Shown: piece by piece, positions 34,717 through 43,714 of the stretch
Layout: every line of letters begins with the position of its first letter
Position numbering within the stretch: position 1 is the stretch's first letter
Origin: Streptomyces sp. MZ04
GTDB lineage: Bacteria; Actinomycetota; Actinomycetes; Streptomycetales; Streptomycetaceae
Direction of reading: 5' to 3'
NCBI RefSeq assembly: GCF_004684775.1
Contig: NZ_SRIC01000005.1
Coordinates: 19,782-83,781 of the forward strand
Length of the DNA: 64,000 bases
Made by a program: the position numbers and the translations under genes
The notes under the pieces: generated by a model
Seen by the model: the letters and a program-made list of their open reading frames with translations, nothing else
Told to the model about the DNA's origin: nothing
The model's database searches: none

Positions 34717-34947
34717 TCAGGAGAGGAGGTAGTCTGCTTCGCCAGCTTTGGCTCCGGTGATGAAGGCGTTGATCTCTTCCTCCGTGTAGATGAGGGCGGG
34801 TCCGTCTGGCTCTTTCGACTGCCGCAGGGCCACACGTCCATCTCCGAGCTTCTTTGCCTCAACACAGTTGCCGCCGTTGGTGCCGCTCCAGGGCTTCAGC
34901 CACTCCTCTGTGCCCAGTTCAGAGGCGGCGCTCAGGACAAAACTCAT
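34717..34947 (-). CDS. DUF397 protein
   Basis: The product is 76 aa. The ATG at 34947 overlaps the XRE gene stop (ATGA). W-L-K-P-W-S-G-T-N-G-G-N-C-V-E and the C-terminal F-I-T-G-A-K-A-G-E-A-D identify DUF397. These small proteins form functional pairs with XRE/DUF5753 regulators in Streptomyces (for example the WhiJ and BldB-associated systems) and probably act as their binding partners. Confidence 0.9.
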   Translation of the reverse strand: MSFVLSAASELGTEEWLKPWSGTNGGNCVEAKKLGDGRVALRQSKEPDGPALIYTEEEINAFITGAKAGEADYLLS

Positions 34948-35813
34948 GGGTATAGCTCCTTGCAAATGTCACCAAGGAATCTCTTGGTGTCTTCCTTTGA
35001 TAGTGCGTACACGCTCATCTCGCCCAAGGCTTCGCGAAAGAGCGCGACCTCTTCTTTCTCCTCGCCGTAGGCGGCGCGGCTCAAGCTGTCGGTGCAGACG
35101 ACGTCCGGAAGCTCCGGAATGTCGAACCGGAAGATGGTGAACGGTCCGAATGCGCCCGGATGAAGCCCTGCCGAGAAGGGGCATACCTGCAGCGTCACAT
35201 TAGGCAGGTCGGCCATCTCCAGCAGATGATCAATCTGACCTCGCATTACGTCCGAACTGCCCGCTGGTCGACGGAGAACTGTCTCGTCCAGAACCGCCCA
35301 CAGCTGAGGCGGCGACGGATCCGTGCGCGTGAGGAGCGCTTGGCGTGCGGCGCGCAGATCGACCCGCCGCTCCAGGACATCAGAAGACATGCGGGGAAGG
35401 CCGCGCTCCAGCACGGCGCGTGCGTAGGCCGGCGTTTGGAGAAGGCCAGGGACAACGGCGGGCTCGTAGGTGCGGATGTTGGTTGCGGCGGTTTCCAACG
35501 AGACATGCACGCCGAACCAGGCAGGCAGTACATCGCGGAAGCTCTGCCACCAGCCAGGCGTCGTTGCCTGGTCGAGCAGGTGGAGGAACTCTTCGGTCTC
35601 CGACTGGCTGACGCCATAGATTTCAAGCAGCGCTTTTGCGGTCGTGTACTTCAGCGCCGTTTCGGACTTTTCCATCCTTGTGATCGTCGACGGGGACATG
35701 CGCAGACGTTTGGCGGCCTGCGCTGCCGTGAACCCGGCTGCGTCGCGCAGGGCGGCCAGTCGTCGGCCGAGGACGATCTCCAGCACCGTCGGGGCCGACC
35801 TTGGTTCACTCAT
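34944..35813 (-). CDS. XRE-family regulator with a DUF5753 domain
   Basis: The product is 289 aa. The ATG at 35813 begins M-S-E-P-R. The helix-turn-helix lies at about residues 15-70 (A-A-Q-A-A-K-R-L-R-M-S-P-S-T-I-T-R-M-E). The DUF5753 part holds G-L-L-Q-T-P-A-Y-A-R-A-V and A-V-L-D-E-T-V-L-R-R-P-A-G, both family signatures. It pairs with the overlapping DUF397 gene and probably controls the divergent intergenic region, which carries an inverted repeat. Confidence 0.92.
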   Translation of the reverse strand: MSEPRSAPTVLEIVLGRRLAALRDAAGFTAAQAAKRLRMSPSTITRMEKSETALKYTTAKALLEIYGVSQSETEEFLHLLDQATTPGWWQSFRDVLPAWFGVHVSLETAATNIRTYEPAVVPGLLQTPAYARAVLERGLPRMSSDVLERRVDLRAARQALLTRTDPSPPQLWAVLDETVLRRPAGSSDVMRGQIDHLLEMADLPNVTLQVCPFSAGLHPGAFGPFTIFRFDIPELPDVVCTDSLSRAAYGEEKEEVALFREALGEMSVYALSKEDTKRFLGDICKELYP

Positions 35814-35893
35814 GTCGGGCCTCGCTCCCGTCCGGCGGCGGTCGTTCGGTGCAGTGTGCCACGGCACTCGTAAGGCAGCCAGACTGCAGCTCG

Positions 35894-35949
35894 AACTATG
35901 CATGTTGCAGAGTGAGGGTTGCCAACTCCATAGAGTGGCGAGCATAGTT
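35894..35949. promoter_or_regulatory. Divergent regulatory region with a spaced inverted repeat
   Basis: AACTATGC (35894-35901) and GCATAGTT (35942-35949) are exact reverse complements 40 bp apart, in the 200-bp gap between the XRE gene and the divergent regulator cluster. Between them is TTGCCA with CATAGT 18 bp later, a possible plus-strand promoter. This may be where the XRE/DUF397 pair acts. Confidence 0.4.
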
Positions 35950-36016
35950 GCGTCGTGACCCAGCTCACGTAGCCCGGATGCACGCTCTATCACCTTCACC
36001 CCCAGGAAGGTTCGAG

Positions 36017-36394
36017 ATGCCCGCCCGCCCCACGCTGTTCCGCCTGCTGGTACAGGAGCGCCAATGGGACAACTGGTGTGTATTTGCTGGGCACTTCGCG
36101 CGGGCAGCCCAAGATGTGGCAGTCACGTCTGACTCGCCGGCGCTGATGGGCGTCACCGTCGCCCGGCGCACCTTCGACCGGTGGATGGCCGACGAAGTGC
36201 ACGGCGTGCCGCAGTGTCACACCCGGGCGGTCCTGGAGCACCTTCTCGGGTTCCCCTGCGCCGAGCTATTCGGCGCGGCCTCGGCTGGCGAGCCTGACCG
36301 GCGTTCCGATGCTGACGTTCGACGAGCTGGGCCGACACGGCCAGGTCCTGGAGGCGCACACGATGCCGATGTCGTTGTTCTGCAAGATGGTTAA
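36017..36394 (+). CDS. Short regulator, isolated N-terminal domain (paralogue 1)
   Basis: The product is 125 aa. AGGAAGG precedes ATG 36017. The first 90 residues match the N-terminal domain of the two larger genes downstream: [33 protein letters not shown]. This is a compact HTH-like domain seen in Streptomyces regulators with a C-terminal TPR part, which is missing here. It overlaps the next gene by 32 bp. The tail may simply be out of frame with a lost C-terminus. Confidence 0.55.
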   Translation: MPARPTLFRLLVQERQWDNWCVFAGHFARAAQDVAVTSDSPALMGVTVARRTFDRWMADEVHGVPQCHTRAVLEHLLGFPCAELFGAASAGEPDRRSDADVRRAGPTRPGPGGAHDADVVVLQDG

Positions 36395-37739
36395 GGAGCG
36401 GCACTGGACCGCACTCGAGACCTTCAGTACCCACTTCACCAAAGCGGCACGGGAGCTGGCCGAGCAGACCGGTGACCGTCACCTCGCGGCTGTCTCTGTC
36501 ACCCGCCGGACCTTCGAACGGTGGCTGGCCGGCGAGCTGAGGGGACTGCCGCAGAAGAACACCCGGATCATTCTGGAGCACCTCTTCGAGCGGCCCGTCT
36601 CGGAGCTGTTCGCTACCCCGAACAGCAGAGTTAAGGCTGCGACCCGCCCCAGACTCACGGCTCCGGCGGGCTCGCCGCCTGCCGCCCTGCCTTCCGAAGA
36701 CACGCCCGGCGGCGCCTTTGACGACGCGCATGCGGTGATCGCGCAGACGCAGTTGCTGACCAGTTCCAGCACCGATGCGGCGATGCTGGAACTGCTCAGC
36801 GGGCAGCTCCAGGGGATCGTCGACCGCTACGAGAGCCGCGGTCCTCAGATGTTGGCCGGTGAGGCGCGAGTCCTTCGGGGCACACTGCATGGGCTACTGG
36901 GCAGCCAGCACTTACCGGCCGTGCATGCTGAGCTGTTCGGGCTCACCGGGCGGGCGGCAGGCCTCTTGGCCTATATGGCCGTCAACGCCGGAGCCGAACC
37001 TGCTGTTGCGGAAGCGTACTGCGCGGAGGCCGAGTTGCTCGCCGAGCACATCGGCGATACCCAGCTCCGAATGTGGGCTGCTGGCACCCGGTCGCTGAGC
37101 CTGTACTACCAGCATCGTTACAGCGAGGCTGATGCGGCGGCCGCCGCCGGAATCGACCTGGCGCCCGACGATGGCCAGGCCATCCGGCTCCTGATCAACG
37201 GACGAGCGCGCGCTCTGGCCCGACTCGGCGACCGGAGGGGCGCGGAGCGGGCCATCGGGAGAGCGCAGGACGTCTCCGAACGCCAGCCCTCCCTGCCCTC
37301 AGGAATCACCTCGTGCATCTCCTTTGCTCCCTACAGCCTGGCCCGCACCCTGGCCAACGAGATCACCGCGCGGCTGTCCCTCAACGACACCGGCGAAGTT
37401 CTTTCCTGCGCCGACCAGATCGACGGTTTGCTCGAGAAGTCCGATTCCGAGTGGAGCCGGGCGCTGGTTCGTCTTGATGTTGCCGCGGCGCTTCTCCAGC
37501 ACAAGCAGCCGGAGGTGGAACACGCCATGGCACTGGGGCGGCGTGCGCTCCACGCCGGAACCACAGCACCCATCGCATCTGTATGGCAGAGGGCGAACGA
37601 GTTGTACGAGCGCGCCGCGCGCTGGCATGCCGAGCCCGATGTAAGCGACTATGCCGAAGGACTTCGGACCTGGCGCTCACACCCTCAGGCCAAATCGATC
37701 GTCAGCGGTTCGGGCGCGGAACTCGCGCTGCAGCAGTGA
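36363..37739 (+). CDS. Putative TPR-type transcriptional regulator (paralogue 2)
   Basis: The product is 458 aa. ATG 36363 (M-P-M-S-L-F) is chosen because GGAGG lies upstream and paralogue 3 aligns from here. The N-terminal 85 residues are the shared HTH-like domain ([23 protein letters not shown]). The remainder is all-helical with TPR-like repeats (A-L-A-R-L-G-D-R-R-G-A-E-R-A-I). It probably regulates transcription in answer to a peptide or protein partner. The next gene follows within 15 bp. Confidence 0.7.
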   Translation: MPMSLFCKMVKERHWTALETFSTHFTKAARELAEQTGDRHLAAVSVTRRTFERWLAGELRGLPQKNTRIILEHLFERPVSELFATPNSRVKAATRPRLTAPAGSPPAALPSEDTPGGAFDDAHAVIAQTQLLTSSSTDAAMLELLSGQLQGIVDRYESRGPQMLAGEARVLRGTLHGLLGSQHLPAVHAELFGLTGRAAGLLAYMAVNAGAEPAVAEAYCAEAELLAEHIGDTQLRMWAAGTRSLSLYYQHRYSEADAAAAAGIDLAPDDGQAIRLLINGRARALARLGDRRGAERAIGRAQDVSERQPSLPSGITSCISFAPYSLARTLANEITARLSLNDTGEVLSCADQIDGLLEKSDSEWSRALVRLDVAAALLQHKQPEVEHAMALGRRALHAGTTAPIASVWQRANELYERAARWHAEPDVSDYAEGLRTWRSHPQAKSIVSGSGAELALQQ

Positions 37740-37753
37740 GAATGAGGAGAGTC

Positions 37754-38512
37754 GTGACGCCCGAACTGGACGTCTACCCCGGAGCGTTTCCGCACCGGCC
37801 GCCACCAGACCTCGACAGCGCCGGGCCACTCGTGGAACACGACTGGCAGGCGTTCACTGCCGTCGAGCAGATGACCAATCACTGGGCGCGTCCCGGGTGG
37901 ACCGAGGGGTACCGTGCCTACTACTGGATGCTGACGTTCCCCGATGCCGCTGACCTGCTCAGCCGCGCGAAGGTCTGCCAGGACGAACTAGCGCACCTGG
38001 GCATGGACCCCGTACCCGAGGACGGTCTCCATGTGACGATGACCCGCATTGGAAGCACCACCCTGGTGTCGAATGGTCAGGTCCGGTTCCTTGCTGACCT
38101 GGCGCAAGAGCTGCCGTGCACCACCTTCCAGATCGCCGCCCATCCCTTGGCCGGCTCGCGGGGGGCCGTGCGGTTCTCTCTCGCGCCGTGGTCGCCGCTG
38201 GTCTGCCTCCATGCCGCCCTCAGCGAGATCGGCCAGCGCGTGGGCGTCCCCGGAGGAAAGCCCACGGCCGCCTTCCGGCCTCACCTGGGTGTCCAGTACA
38301 GCAACCGGGAGCGCCCCGCTGCGCCCGTGATCGAAAGTGTTGCTCGCCTGCGCGGTCTCGAACCGGTCTCCTTGGAGATCAGCAGTGTGGAACTCGTCGA
38401 ACTCCGGCGCACCACCGGCGCCTTGCCGACCTACCGCTGGCGCGTCGTACGGAGCGTTCCCCTGCGCCCACGGTCGGACCTACCCACCCCGTCCGGCCAG
38501 CAGCAGGGCTGA
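37754..38512 (+). CDS. 2H phosphoesterase-like protein
   Basis: The product is 252 aa. GTG 37754 follows GAGGAG closely; an ATG at 37742 is an alternative. The first motif is H93-V-T in G-L-H-V-T-M-T. The second is H177-L-G in R-P-H-L-G-V-Q-Y-S, where Gly replaces the usual Ser or Thr, so activity may be altered. It lies between two regulator paralogues, which suggests a joint nucleotide or RNA-related function. It is not closely similar to the 2H protein at 17055. Confidence 0.65.
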   Translation: MTPELDVYPGAFPHRPPPDLDSAGPLVEHDWQAFTAVEQMTNHWARPGWTEGYRAYYWMLTFPDAADLLSRAKVCQDELAHLGMDPVPEDGLHVTMTRIGSTTLVSNGQVRFLADLAQELPCTTFQIAAHPLAGSRGAVRFSLAPWSPLVCLHAALSEIGQRVGVPGGKPTAAFRPHLGVQYSNRERPAAPVIESVARLRGLEPVSLEISSVELVELRRTTGALPTYRWRVVRSVPLRPRSDLPTPSGQQQG

Positions 38513-38545
38513 CGGGGCCAGCCTGGTTGGGGTGAGCAGCGCACG

Positions 38546-39955
38546 ATGCACACGATCCGGATGACGTTGTTCCGCCAGCTGGTTCAGGAGCGGCACTGGA
38601 CCGAGCTCGAGACGTTCAGCCCTCACTTCTCCAAAGCAGCACGGGAGCTGGCCGAGCAGACCGGGAATCGCCGCCTGAGGGATGTCTCCGTCGCTCGCCG
38701 TACCTTCGATCGGTGGATGGCCGGTGGGCTGAAGGGCCTGCCACAACGGGACACTCGGGCCATCCTGGAGCACCTTCTCCAGCAGCCCGCCGCGCTGCTG
38801 TTCGAAGCTCCCGCCGCACCCGGTGATCGCGATGTTGAGCAACCGCCTGCAGACAGGCGCACTGCTTCTCTCACCTCCCCTGGGTCGGGACCGCGCCAAG
38901 GGGGAATCCTCACCCCAGACCCGCTCTTCCCACAGGAAGGCGCAGATGTGGACCGACGCCAGCTGCTCCTGGCCGGCAGCGCCGCGGCACTTCCGCTCCT
39001 TCCAGGGCAACCCGGGATCTCCGCACGGCCTCACCTCCACCAGATGACGCCGGACGAGGACGAGGTTCTCCTCTGCCATCTGCGCGAGATGTGGCACATG
39101 CTCGTCCAGAGCGACAACCTCCTAGGCCCCCGGCACGCCCTTGAGGGTGTCCACCAACACCTCGGCGTCCTCCAGGACCTCCTCGAGTGCGCCAGCCCTC
39201 ACCTGCGCGATGATGTCCTGGTCCTGGCCGCCCGCTATGCCGAGTCCGCAGCCTGGCTCCACGAGGACAACGCAGCCGACACCGAAGGCACCGCCCAGGC
39301 CGCGCACTGGACCAACCAGGCCATGGCGTGGGCAGTCGAAGCTGGCGACAACGTCATGACCGCCTGGACCCTGTTCCGGCGTGCCCAACAGGCCACCGCC
39401 GCTGGTCGCTCCGCCCAGAGCATCAGCCTCTCCCGCGCCGTCCAACGCTATGACCGCATCCTCACCCCGCAGATGCGCGCGGCCGCCCTCCAGCAGGAAG
39501 CCCACGGCTACGCCCTCGCCGGAGAGGAAGTGGCCTGCCACCGACTCATTGATCAGGCCGAGGCCTTCGCCGCACGACCCGAGACCGCTGGCGACGGCCG
39601 CAGCGGTCATGGCGACTTCGCGACCCTGGCGTACCTTGAGGGCCAGCGCGCGAACTGCTGGCTCCTCCTGAACCTCCCGAACCGCGCCGTCCCAATCCTG
39701 TCCGCCGCACTCGCCGCCATGCCCCAGGTCTACCGTCGTGACCGCGGCCTCCTTCACGCTCGCCTGGCCACGGCCCATGCTCGGACCGATGCCATGGACC
39801 AAGGCGTCGACCACGCCCACAAGGCGCTGGCTATCGCCCGCAGCGGCGGATCGGCGCGCACCCTCCGTGAGACGATCGCCGCCGTTGACGCGATGCGGTC
39901 CGCCCCTGACACCCCCGGGGTGGCCGAGCTGATCAGGGCCGTCGCGCAGAGGTGA
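38546..39955 (+). CDS. Putative TPR-type transcriptional regulator (paralogue 3)
   Basis: The product is 469 aa. ATG 38546 has a weak ribosome site; ATG 38561 is possible. The N-terminal domain is very close to paralogue 2 ([17 protein letters not shown]). [15 protein letters not shown] segment near residue 135 is typical of Streptomyces regulators of this type. Helical TPR-like repeats fill the C-terminal half. It is followed by the RibD-like gene 11 bp later. Confidence 0.7.
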   Translation: MHTIRMTLFRQLVQERHWTELETFSPHFSKAARELAEQTGNRRLRDVSVARRTFDRWMAGGLKGLPQRDTRAILEHLLQQPAALLFEAPAAPGDRDVEQPPADRRTASLTSPGSGPRQGGILTPDPLFPQEGADVDRRQLLLAGSAAALPLLPGQPGISARPHLHQMTPDEDEVLLCHLREMWHMLVQSDNLLGPRHALEGVHQHLGVLQDLLECASPHLRDDVLVLAARYAESAAWLHEDNAADTEGTAQAAHWTNQAMAWAVEAGDNVMTAWTLFRRAQQATAAGRSAQSISLSRAVQRYDRILTPQMRAAALQQEAHGYALAGEEVACHRLIDQAEAFAARPETAGDGRSGHGDFATLAYLEGQRANCWLLLNLPNRAVPILSAALAAMPQVYRRDRGLLHARLATAHARTDAMDQGVDHAHKALAIARSGGSARTLRETIAAVDAMRSAPDTPGVAELIRAVAQR

Positions 39956-39966
39956 GGGAGGGGTCT

Positions 39967-40857
39967 ATGCCCACGTCGGTGGAGCTGGCGGCGATGCGGC
40001 GCGCCATCATCATCTCCGCGAGCGGGCTTGGTGCCACCAGTCCAAACCCGGCCGTCGGCTGCGTGATTCTTGATGCCTCGGGTCATACGGTGGGTGAGGG
40101 GTACCACCTGCGCAAAGGGACGGCGCACGCCGAGGTCAATGCGCTCGCGGCCGCTGGCATCCAGGCCGAGGGGGGCACGGCCGTGGTAACGCTGGAACCC
40201 TGCAACCACGACGGACTCACGCCTGCCTGTCACCAGGCCCTCTTGGACGCCAAGATCGCGCGCGTGCTGATCGCGGTCATGGATCCCACCTCGCGGGGTG
40301 AGGGCGGAGCCGCGCGGCTCCGTCAGGCAGGCGTCGACGTCGAAACGCACGTCCTGGAGGAGGAAGCACTTGCGGTGCTCGGGCCCTGGCGCGCGTCCCT
40401 GTCGTATCAGCGTCCCCTCCTTCACCTGGTGATCCAGACTGACGTCACCGGGAAGCCCATCGCCCCTGGAGCAGAGGCGCTCGCCGAGATCGAACGTCAG
40501 CGCCACGTGCACGATCTGGTGATCTCCATCGACGGCTCGGCTGAGGAAGGCCGGGCGGACAGCCATGGGAGTGCCTTCAGCGTGCCGGCCCGTCCTCTGC
40601 CCGATGGCCCTGTGGGCGCGGTCGTCGCACTCACCGAGGCCGGAGCCCGCACGGTACTGCTCGTCGGGCCCTCGAATCTGGGCGAGCGGCTCCTCAACGC
40701 ACGAATGGTGGACCGCCTCACCCTTCTTCATCCTGTTCCGGAGCCCTCGCAGGCCGTGGCCACGGCGGCCGCTGCACCGCTGTTCCCCGCGGGGTACGTC
40801 CTGTCCCGGATCACCCGCGCGAGCGGGCAGCTCGTCGCCTCCGCAGAGCGCCGCTGA
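39967..40857 (+). CDS. RibD-like deaminase with a degenerate reductase domain
   Basis: The product is 296 aa. GGGAGG precedes ATG 39967. The deaminase half is complete: H54-A-E, then E-P-C-N-H-D-G-L-T-P-A-C with the zinc cysteines 79 and 88, as in RibD. The second half aligns in outline with the RibD reductase (L-H-L-V-I-Q, V-L-L-V-G-P-S) but lacks the S-L-D-G-R-x-A and D-D-P-x-L-T-x-R motifs. It may deaminate a pyrimidine or pterin-like compound without reducing it. It lies far from any other riboflavin gene here. Confidence 0.75.
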   Translation: MPTSVELAAMRRAIIISASGLGATSPNPAVGCVILDASGHTVGEGYHLRKGTAHAEVNALAAAGIQAEGGTAVVTLEPCNHDGLTPACHQALLDAKIARVLIAVMDPTSRGEGGAARLRQAGVDVETHVLEEEALAVLGPWRASLSYQRPLLHLVIQTDVTGKPIAPGAEALAEIERQRHVHDLVISIDGSAEEGRADSHGSAFSVPARPLPDGPVGAVVALTEAGARTVLLVGPSNLGERLLNARMVDRLTLLHPVPEPSQAVATAAAAPLFPAGYVLSRITRASGQLVASAERR

Positions 40858-40970
40858 TCGTTGCCACGGACGACGTGGTCAGGCGACTGTGAGGCGTGCT
40901 TCTCTCTGGTCCGGCCGACTGTGGGTCCCGCACGCGAAGAGTGTGGTCTGGCAGACCGGAAGCCTGGTGC

Positions 40971-42029
40971 TCATGGCTGCAGTTCCTTGACGGGCGAGCG
41001 TGTCGCTGCATCCTGCAGATGCGCGCGGAGATCACCGTAGGCGTCGTCGACCATCTCGAGCTCCAGAGCCGTGAGGGGGGCGCCCAAGCAGCCGTAGTTC
41101 TCTTCCACCTGATCCCTATTGCTGCAGCCGACGACGACCACGCAGTGATCGCCGCGCTGCAAGGATGAGCGGAGGGCTAACCGGGTCAGGGTCCCAGGGC
41201 CGTCACCGAAGTGACTGCGGAGGGCGTGCAGCCGCTCATCGGCCCGTTCTACTAGTGGAGTCACCTGTGCCGTACGCCGCGGGGAGACCGCAGCGGCCCG
41301 CGCCCATGTCCGCGCTGTGCTCGTGCCAGCAAGCACACCATGGGCGAGTGGAGCCGCCAGCACCAGGCCGACACCCTGCCGGGCCGTGAAGGCGAACAGG
41401 TCCTCCCCTTCGAGTGAGACAGCGGGGGTGAAGGCGTTGAACCTAGTCCAGACCACGTCCGGCTTGATCAGACGGAACAGGTACAGGAATCGCTCCGCTT
41501 GCGCCGCCCACTCCTCAGGGGAAGCCGCGTAGTGCGTGAACGGTCCCCGCATCCCGATCGCATTGATCGACTCCACTTCCCGGAGCGTCCGCATGGAGTC
41601 GATTGCATTGCCGAGGTAGCGATCTCCAGGGCCGAAGTCGAAACTGTCGAGCGTGTACAGATCGAGCTGCTCGGCGTACAGGTTTTCCAACGTCTGCTCG
41701 AGCTGGTGGTGGATGTGGCGGCCGGCGTAGGGATGCTCGGCACTGCCGCGTATGTGCCCGACCTTGCTGCTCAACTGGAGGGGCACATCGGGGTGCTGGC
41801 GGGAGAACTGGCCGAGGACGCGTTCTGAGTGCCCGCTGCCGTAGGAGTCAGAGGTGTCCATGAAGGTTGCACCCAGTTCGACCGCGCGGTGGAGCCCGCT
41901 TACGAACTCGCTGACCCTCGGCAATCCTTCCAGGGTCGCGTGGCCAGCCGAGACGTTGCAGTGGAGTCCGAGGGGATGGGCGAGGATGCCACGGCACAGG
42001 TGACGGGCTCCGAGGTCGTGAGCGGTCAC
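40971..42029 (-). CDS. Aldo/keto reductase
   Basis: The product is 352 aa, an NADPH-dependent oxidoreductase. The active-site residues are visible: F-M-D-T-S-D-S-Y-G with Asp58 and Tyr63, and S-S-K-V-G with Lys89. The nucleotide end is present as V-V-V-G-C-S-N-R-D-Q-V-E-E-N-Y. The ATG overlaps the stop of the ATPase gene upstream (ATGA), so it is the second gene of a minus-strand pair. The substrate is unknown. Confidence 0.85.
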   Translation of the reverse strand: MTAHDLGARHLCRGILAHPLGLHCNVSAGHATLEGLPRVSEFVSGLHRAVELGATFMDTSDSYGSGHSERVLGQFSRQHPDVPLQLSSKVGHIRGSAEHPYAGRHIHHQLEQTLENLYAEQLDLYTLDSFDFGPGDRYLGNAIDSMRTLREVESINAIGMRGPFTHYAASPEEWAAQAERFLYLFRLIKPDVVWTRFNAFTPAVSLEGEDLFAFTARQGVGLVLAAPLAHGVLAGTSTARTWARAAAVSPRRTAQVTPLVERADERLHALRSHFGDGPGTLTRLALRSSLQRGDHCVVVVGCSNRDQVEENYGCLGAPLTALELEMVDDAYGDLRAHLQDAATRSPVKELQP

Positions 42030-42514
42030 GCGGTGCTCCCCGCCAGGCAGATGGCGGCCGTCACGACCTTGCCCTCGTGGGCGGGCTCGACGGCCCAGGC
42101 GGTGGAGAACGCGGAGATCAGGTACAGGCCCTGGCCGCTCTCGGGCAAGTCCTCTCTGCTCACCTTGGCGGCCTCCTCATCCTGCAGGCCTGCCAAGAGG
42201 CTGACGGGAGCGGCCGGAAGGGCAGTGGTGTCCTTTCCGCGGTCGACGACGCCCACGGTGACGCCTTTCTCGTAGAGGTCGAGGGTGAGAGATACGGGTC
42301 CGCCCGCGTGCCGAATTGCGTTGGTGAGGAGTTCAGTTGCGACCAGCACGGTGTCGTCGACCCCTCCCTGGTCGGTCCGGTCCTTCAACAACTCGCGGAC
42401 CGTCTTGCGGGCCCACGCCAGCGGTTCCTTCTTGGCGGTGAGTACGAAGGCGTGGTGGTCGACCAGTGGCCCCAGACTCCGGTCCCGGATCAGTTCGACT
42501 GCTGTCGGCGGCAC
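42026..42514 (-). CDS. Anti-sigma-type ATP-binding protein (HATPase_c_2)
   Basis: The product is 162 aa. GTG at 42514 follows AAGGAG on the minus strand. The Bergerat fold is visible: V-A-T-E-L-L-T-N-A-I-R-H-A-G (N box), V-G-V-V-D-R-G (G1) and G-Q-G-L-Y-L-I (G2). Streptomyces has many such RsbW-like kinases. It shares the upstream region with the conservon, and a TGGCCAC-type repeat lies about 100 bp before its start. Confidence 0.85.
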   Translation of the reverse strand: MPPTAVELIRDRSLGPLVDHHAFVLTAKKEPLAWARKTVRELLKDRTDQGGVDDTVLVATELLTNAIRHAGGPVSLTLDLYEKGVTVGVVDRGKDTTALPAAPVSLLAGLQDEEAAKVSREDLPESGQGLYLISAFSTAWAVEPAHEGKVVTAAICLAGSTA

Positions 42515-42614
42515 CTTCGTCTCCTTGCGTTTCGAGACGCCTTGTGGCGCGGGCCGGGATTCCGGCCCGGCACTAACCCTGCCGACGGAGATGCGGCACC
42601 GATACGCCAAACCT

Positions 42615-42631
42615 TGGCCACGTTGTGGCCA
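42615..42631. promoter_or_regulatory. Operator-like inverted repeat, site 1
   Basis: TGGCCAC-GTT-GTGGCCA: perfect 7-bp arms around 3 bp, about 100 bp upstream of the minus-strand ATPase gene. Confidence 0.65.
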
Positions 42632-43074
42632 TCTCTACAGAGCTGATCTTGAAGAGGCGCGCTGGAGCGGAGAAGGGCCGCTGTCGACCACGCACCGTGG
42701 TGTCCGCGCCATGCCGACAGCAGGGCTGTCTCAGGCAGACGACCTGCCATAACGCGGGCCATCGCCACGGCCTGACGTGGCGATGGCCCCGAGCAGCTAC
42801 CCGGGGCGGTGATTCACCGTTCCAGGTTCCTCATCGCGCTCGGGATTGGGATCGGCGTCCTTCTCGGCGTCGAAATGCTGCAAGCCCCAATCGCTTCGCC
42901 ATCGGTGCCCTCCAAGGGCCCTCAGAGGACTCTCGCGCGGCCCTTGTCGGCTGCGTGTTGGACGCACAGATGGTTTGGACCGCGATGAGTTGCGTAGACA
43001 TGACACTCAAATCTCTACAAATGACGCTCCAGCGAGGGGAGTTCACACGCAGTTGTCAAGCGCCTTCGGCAAGA

Positions 43075-43091
43075 TGGCCACAAGGTGGCCA
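43075..43091. promoter_or_regulatory. Operator-like inverted repeat, site 2
   Basis: TGGCCAC-AAG-GTGGCCA: the same 7-3-7 layout as site 1, on the conservon side. GGGCCAT-AAG-GCGGCC follows at about 43102-43116 as a degenerate copy. Confidence 0.65.
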
Positions 43092-43201
43092 AGATCGCCG
43101 AGGGCCATAAGGCGGCCGCCAAGATGGCCCGGTTTCCTCCCATTCGCGCCTCGTTTGCGGAGCGCGAATCTCTCGTCGCTGACGGCCCGGCGCGCTCAAG
43201 A

Positions 43202-43218
43202 TGGCCATGAAGTGGCCA
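43202..43218. promoter_or_regulatory. Operator-like inverted repeat, site 3
   Basis: TGGCCAT-GAA-GTGGCCA: one arm differs by one base. It lies 240 bp before the first small gene of the conservon unit. Confidence 0.6.
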
Positions 43219-43441
43219 CGCTTTGGCGTAGTGGTGCCACGAAGAGGCGATCAGGCTTGATTCCAGATGAGTTCCGCATCCGAATCAGCTGCTCTGCCCC
43301 CGGAGTTCCGATGACTCTCGCCCTCGTACCCCCTTGGCACGAATGCCTTCCGCATCAGAGCCTGCGCCCCCGCGGGCCGGATGCCCGGTGACCGATAGCC
43401 CCTGCCCGCGCGACGGCACCGCCGTCCTGACCGGAGTTCTC

Positions 43442-43714
43442 ATGTCTTCCTCGCCCGCAGTTCTGTTGCCCTCCTCGACCCGGTGGGACGTGCACCTGTC
43501 GGAATGGCCCCACCCGGAGGTGCTTCCGCCCGCTTTCGACGTGGTGCGGGTGGGCATGGCAGCCGGCAAGCCCGCGCTCGACGCTTTGCCGGTGGGCGAG
43601 GTCGGGCCTGTGCAGTGCTGCATGGCGCGTCGCGTGCTGCTGATCCCCGTGCCGTCGGGCACGGCCGACCGGTGGTACTCGGCGCATTCCCGGTGCCACC
43701 AAGGCCGGCAGTGA
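43442..43714 (+). CDS. Small protein, possible primase/polymerase-like fragment
   Basis: The product is 90 aa, starting at ATG 43442 after GGAG. W-D-V-H-L-S-E-W-P-H-P, F-D-V-V-R-V, and L-L-I-P-V-P-S-G-T-A-D-R-W resemble the short Streptomyces proteins related to the N-terminal part of bifunctional primase/polymerases, where 'W-D-V-x-x-x-P' and 'F-x-V-P-P-G-T-A-x-x-W' are typical. It is shorter than that family and may be truncated. Its stop overlaps the cvnA start (GTGATGG), so it leads the conservon operon. Confidence 0.5.
   Translation: MSSSPAVLLPSSTRWDVHLSEWPHPEVLPPAFDVVRVGMAAGKPALDALPVGEVGPVQCCMARRVLLIPVPSGTADRWYSAHSRCHQGRQ

Larger units (their letters stand above)
42515..43441. other. 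Gene-free region between divergent operons
   Basis: Roughly 0.9 kb without a convincing gene. It holds three matching inverted repeats (42615, 43075, 43202) and further TGGCC half-sites around 43100-43130 and 43224. The stretch 42955-43050 is richer in A and T and may hold a promoter. Confidence 0.55.

Noticed and set aside
42601..43260. CRISPR-like array suggested by repeated TGGCC units
   Set aside because: The repeats are short inverted pairs at irregular distances with no constant spacers, and no cas gene is present; operator sites fit better.
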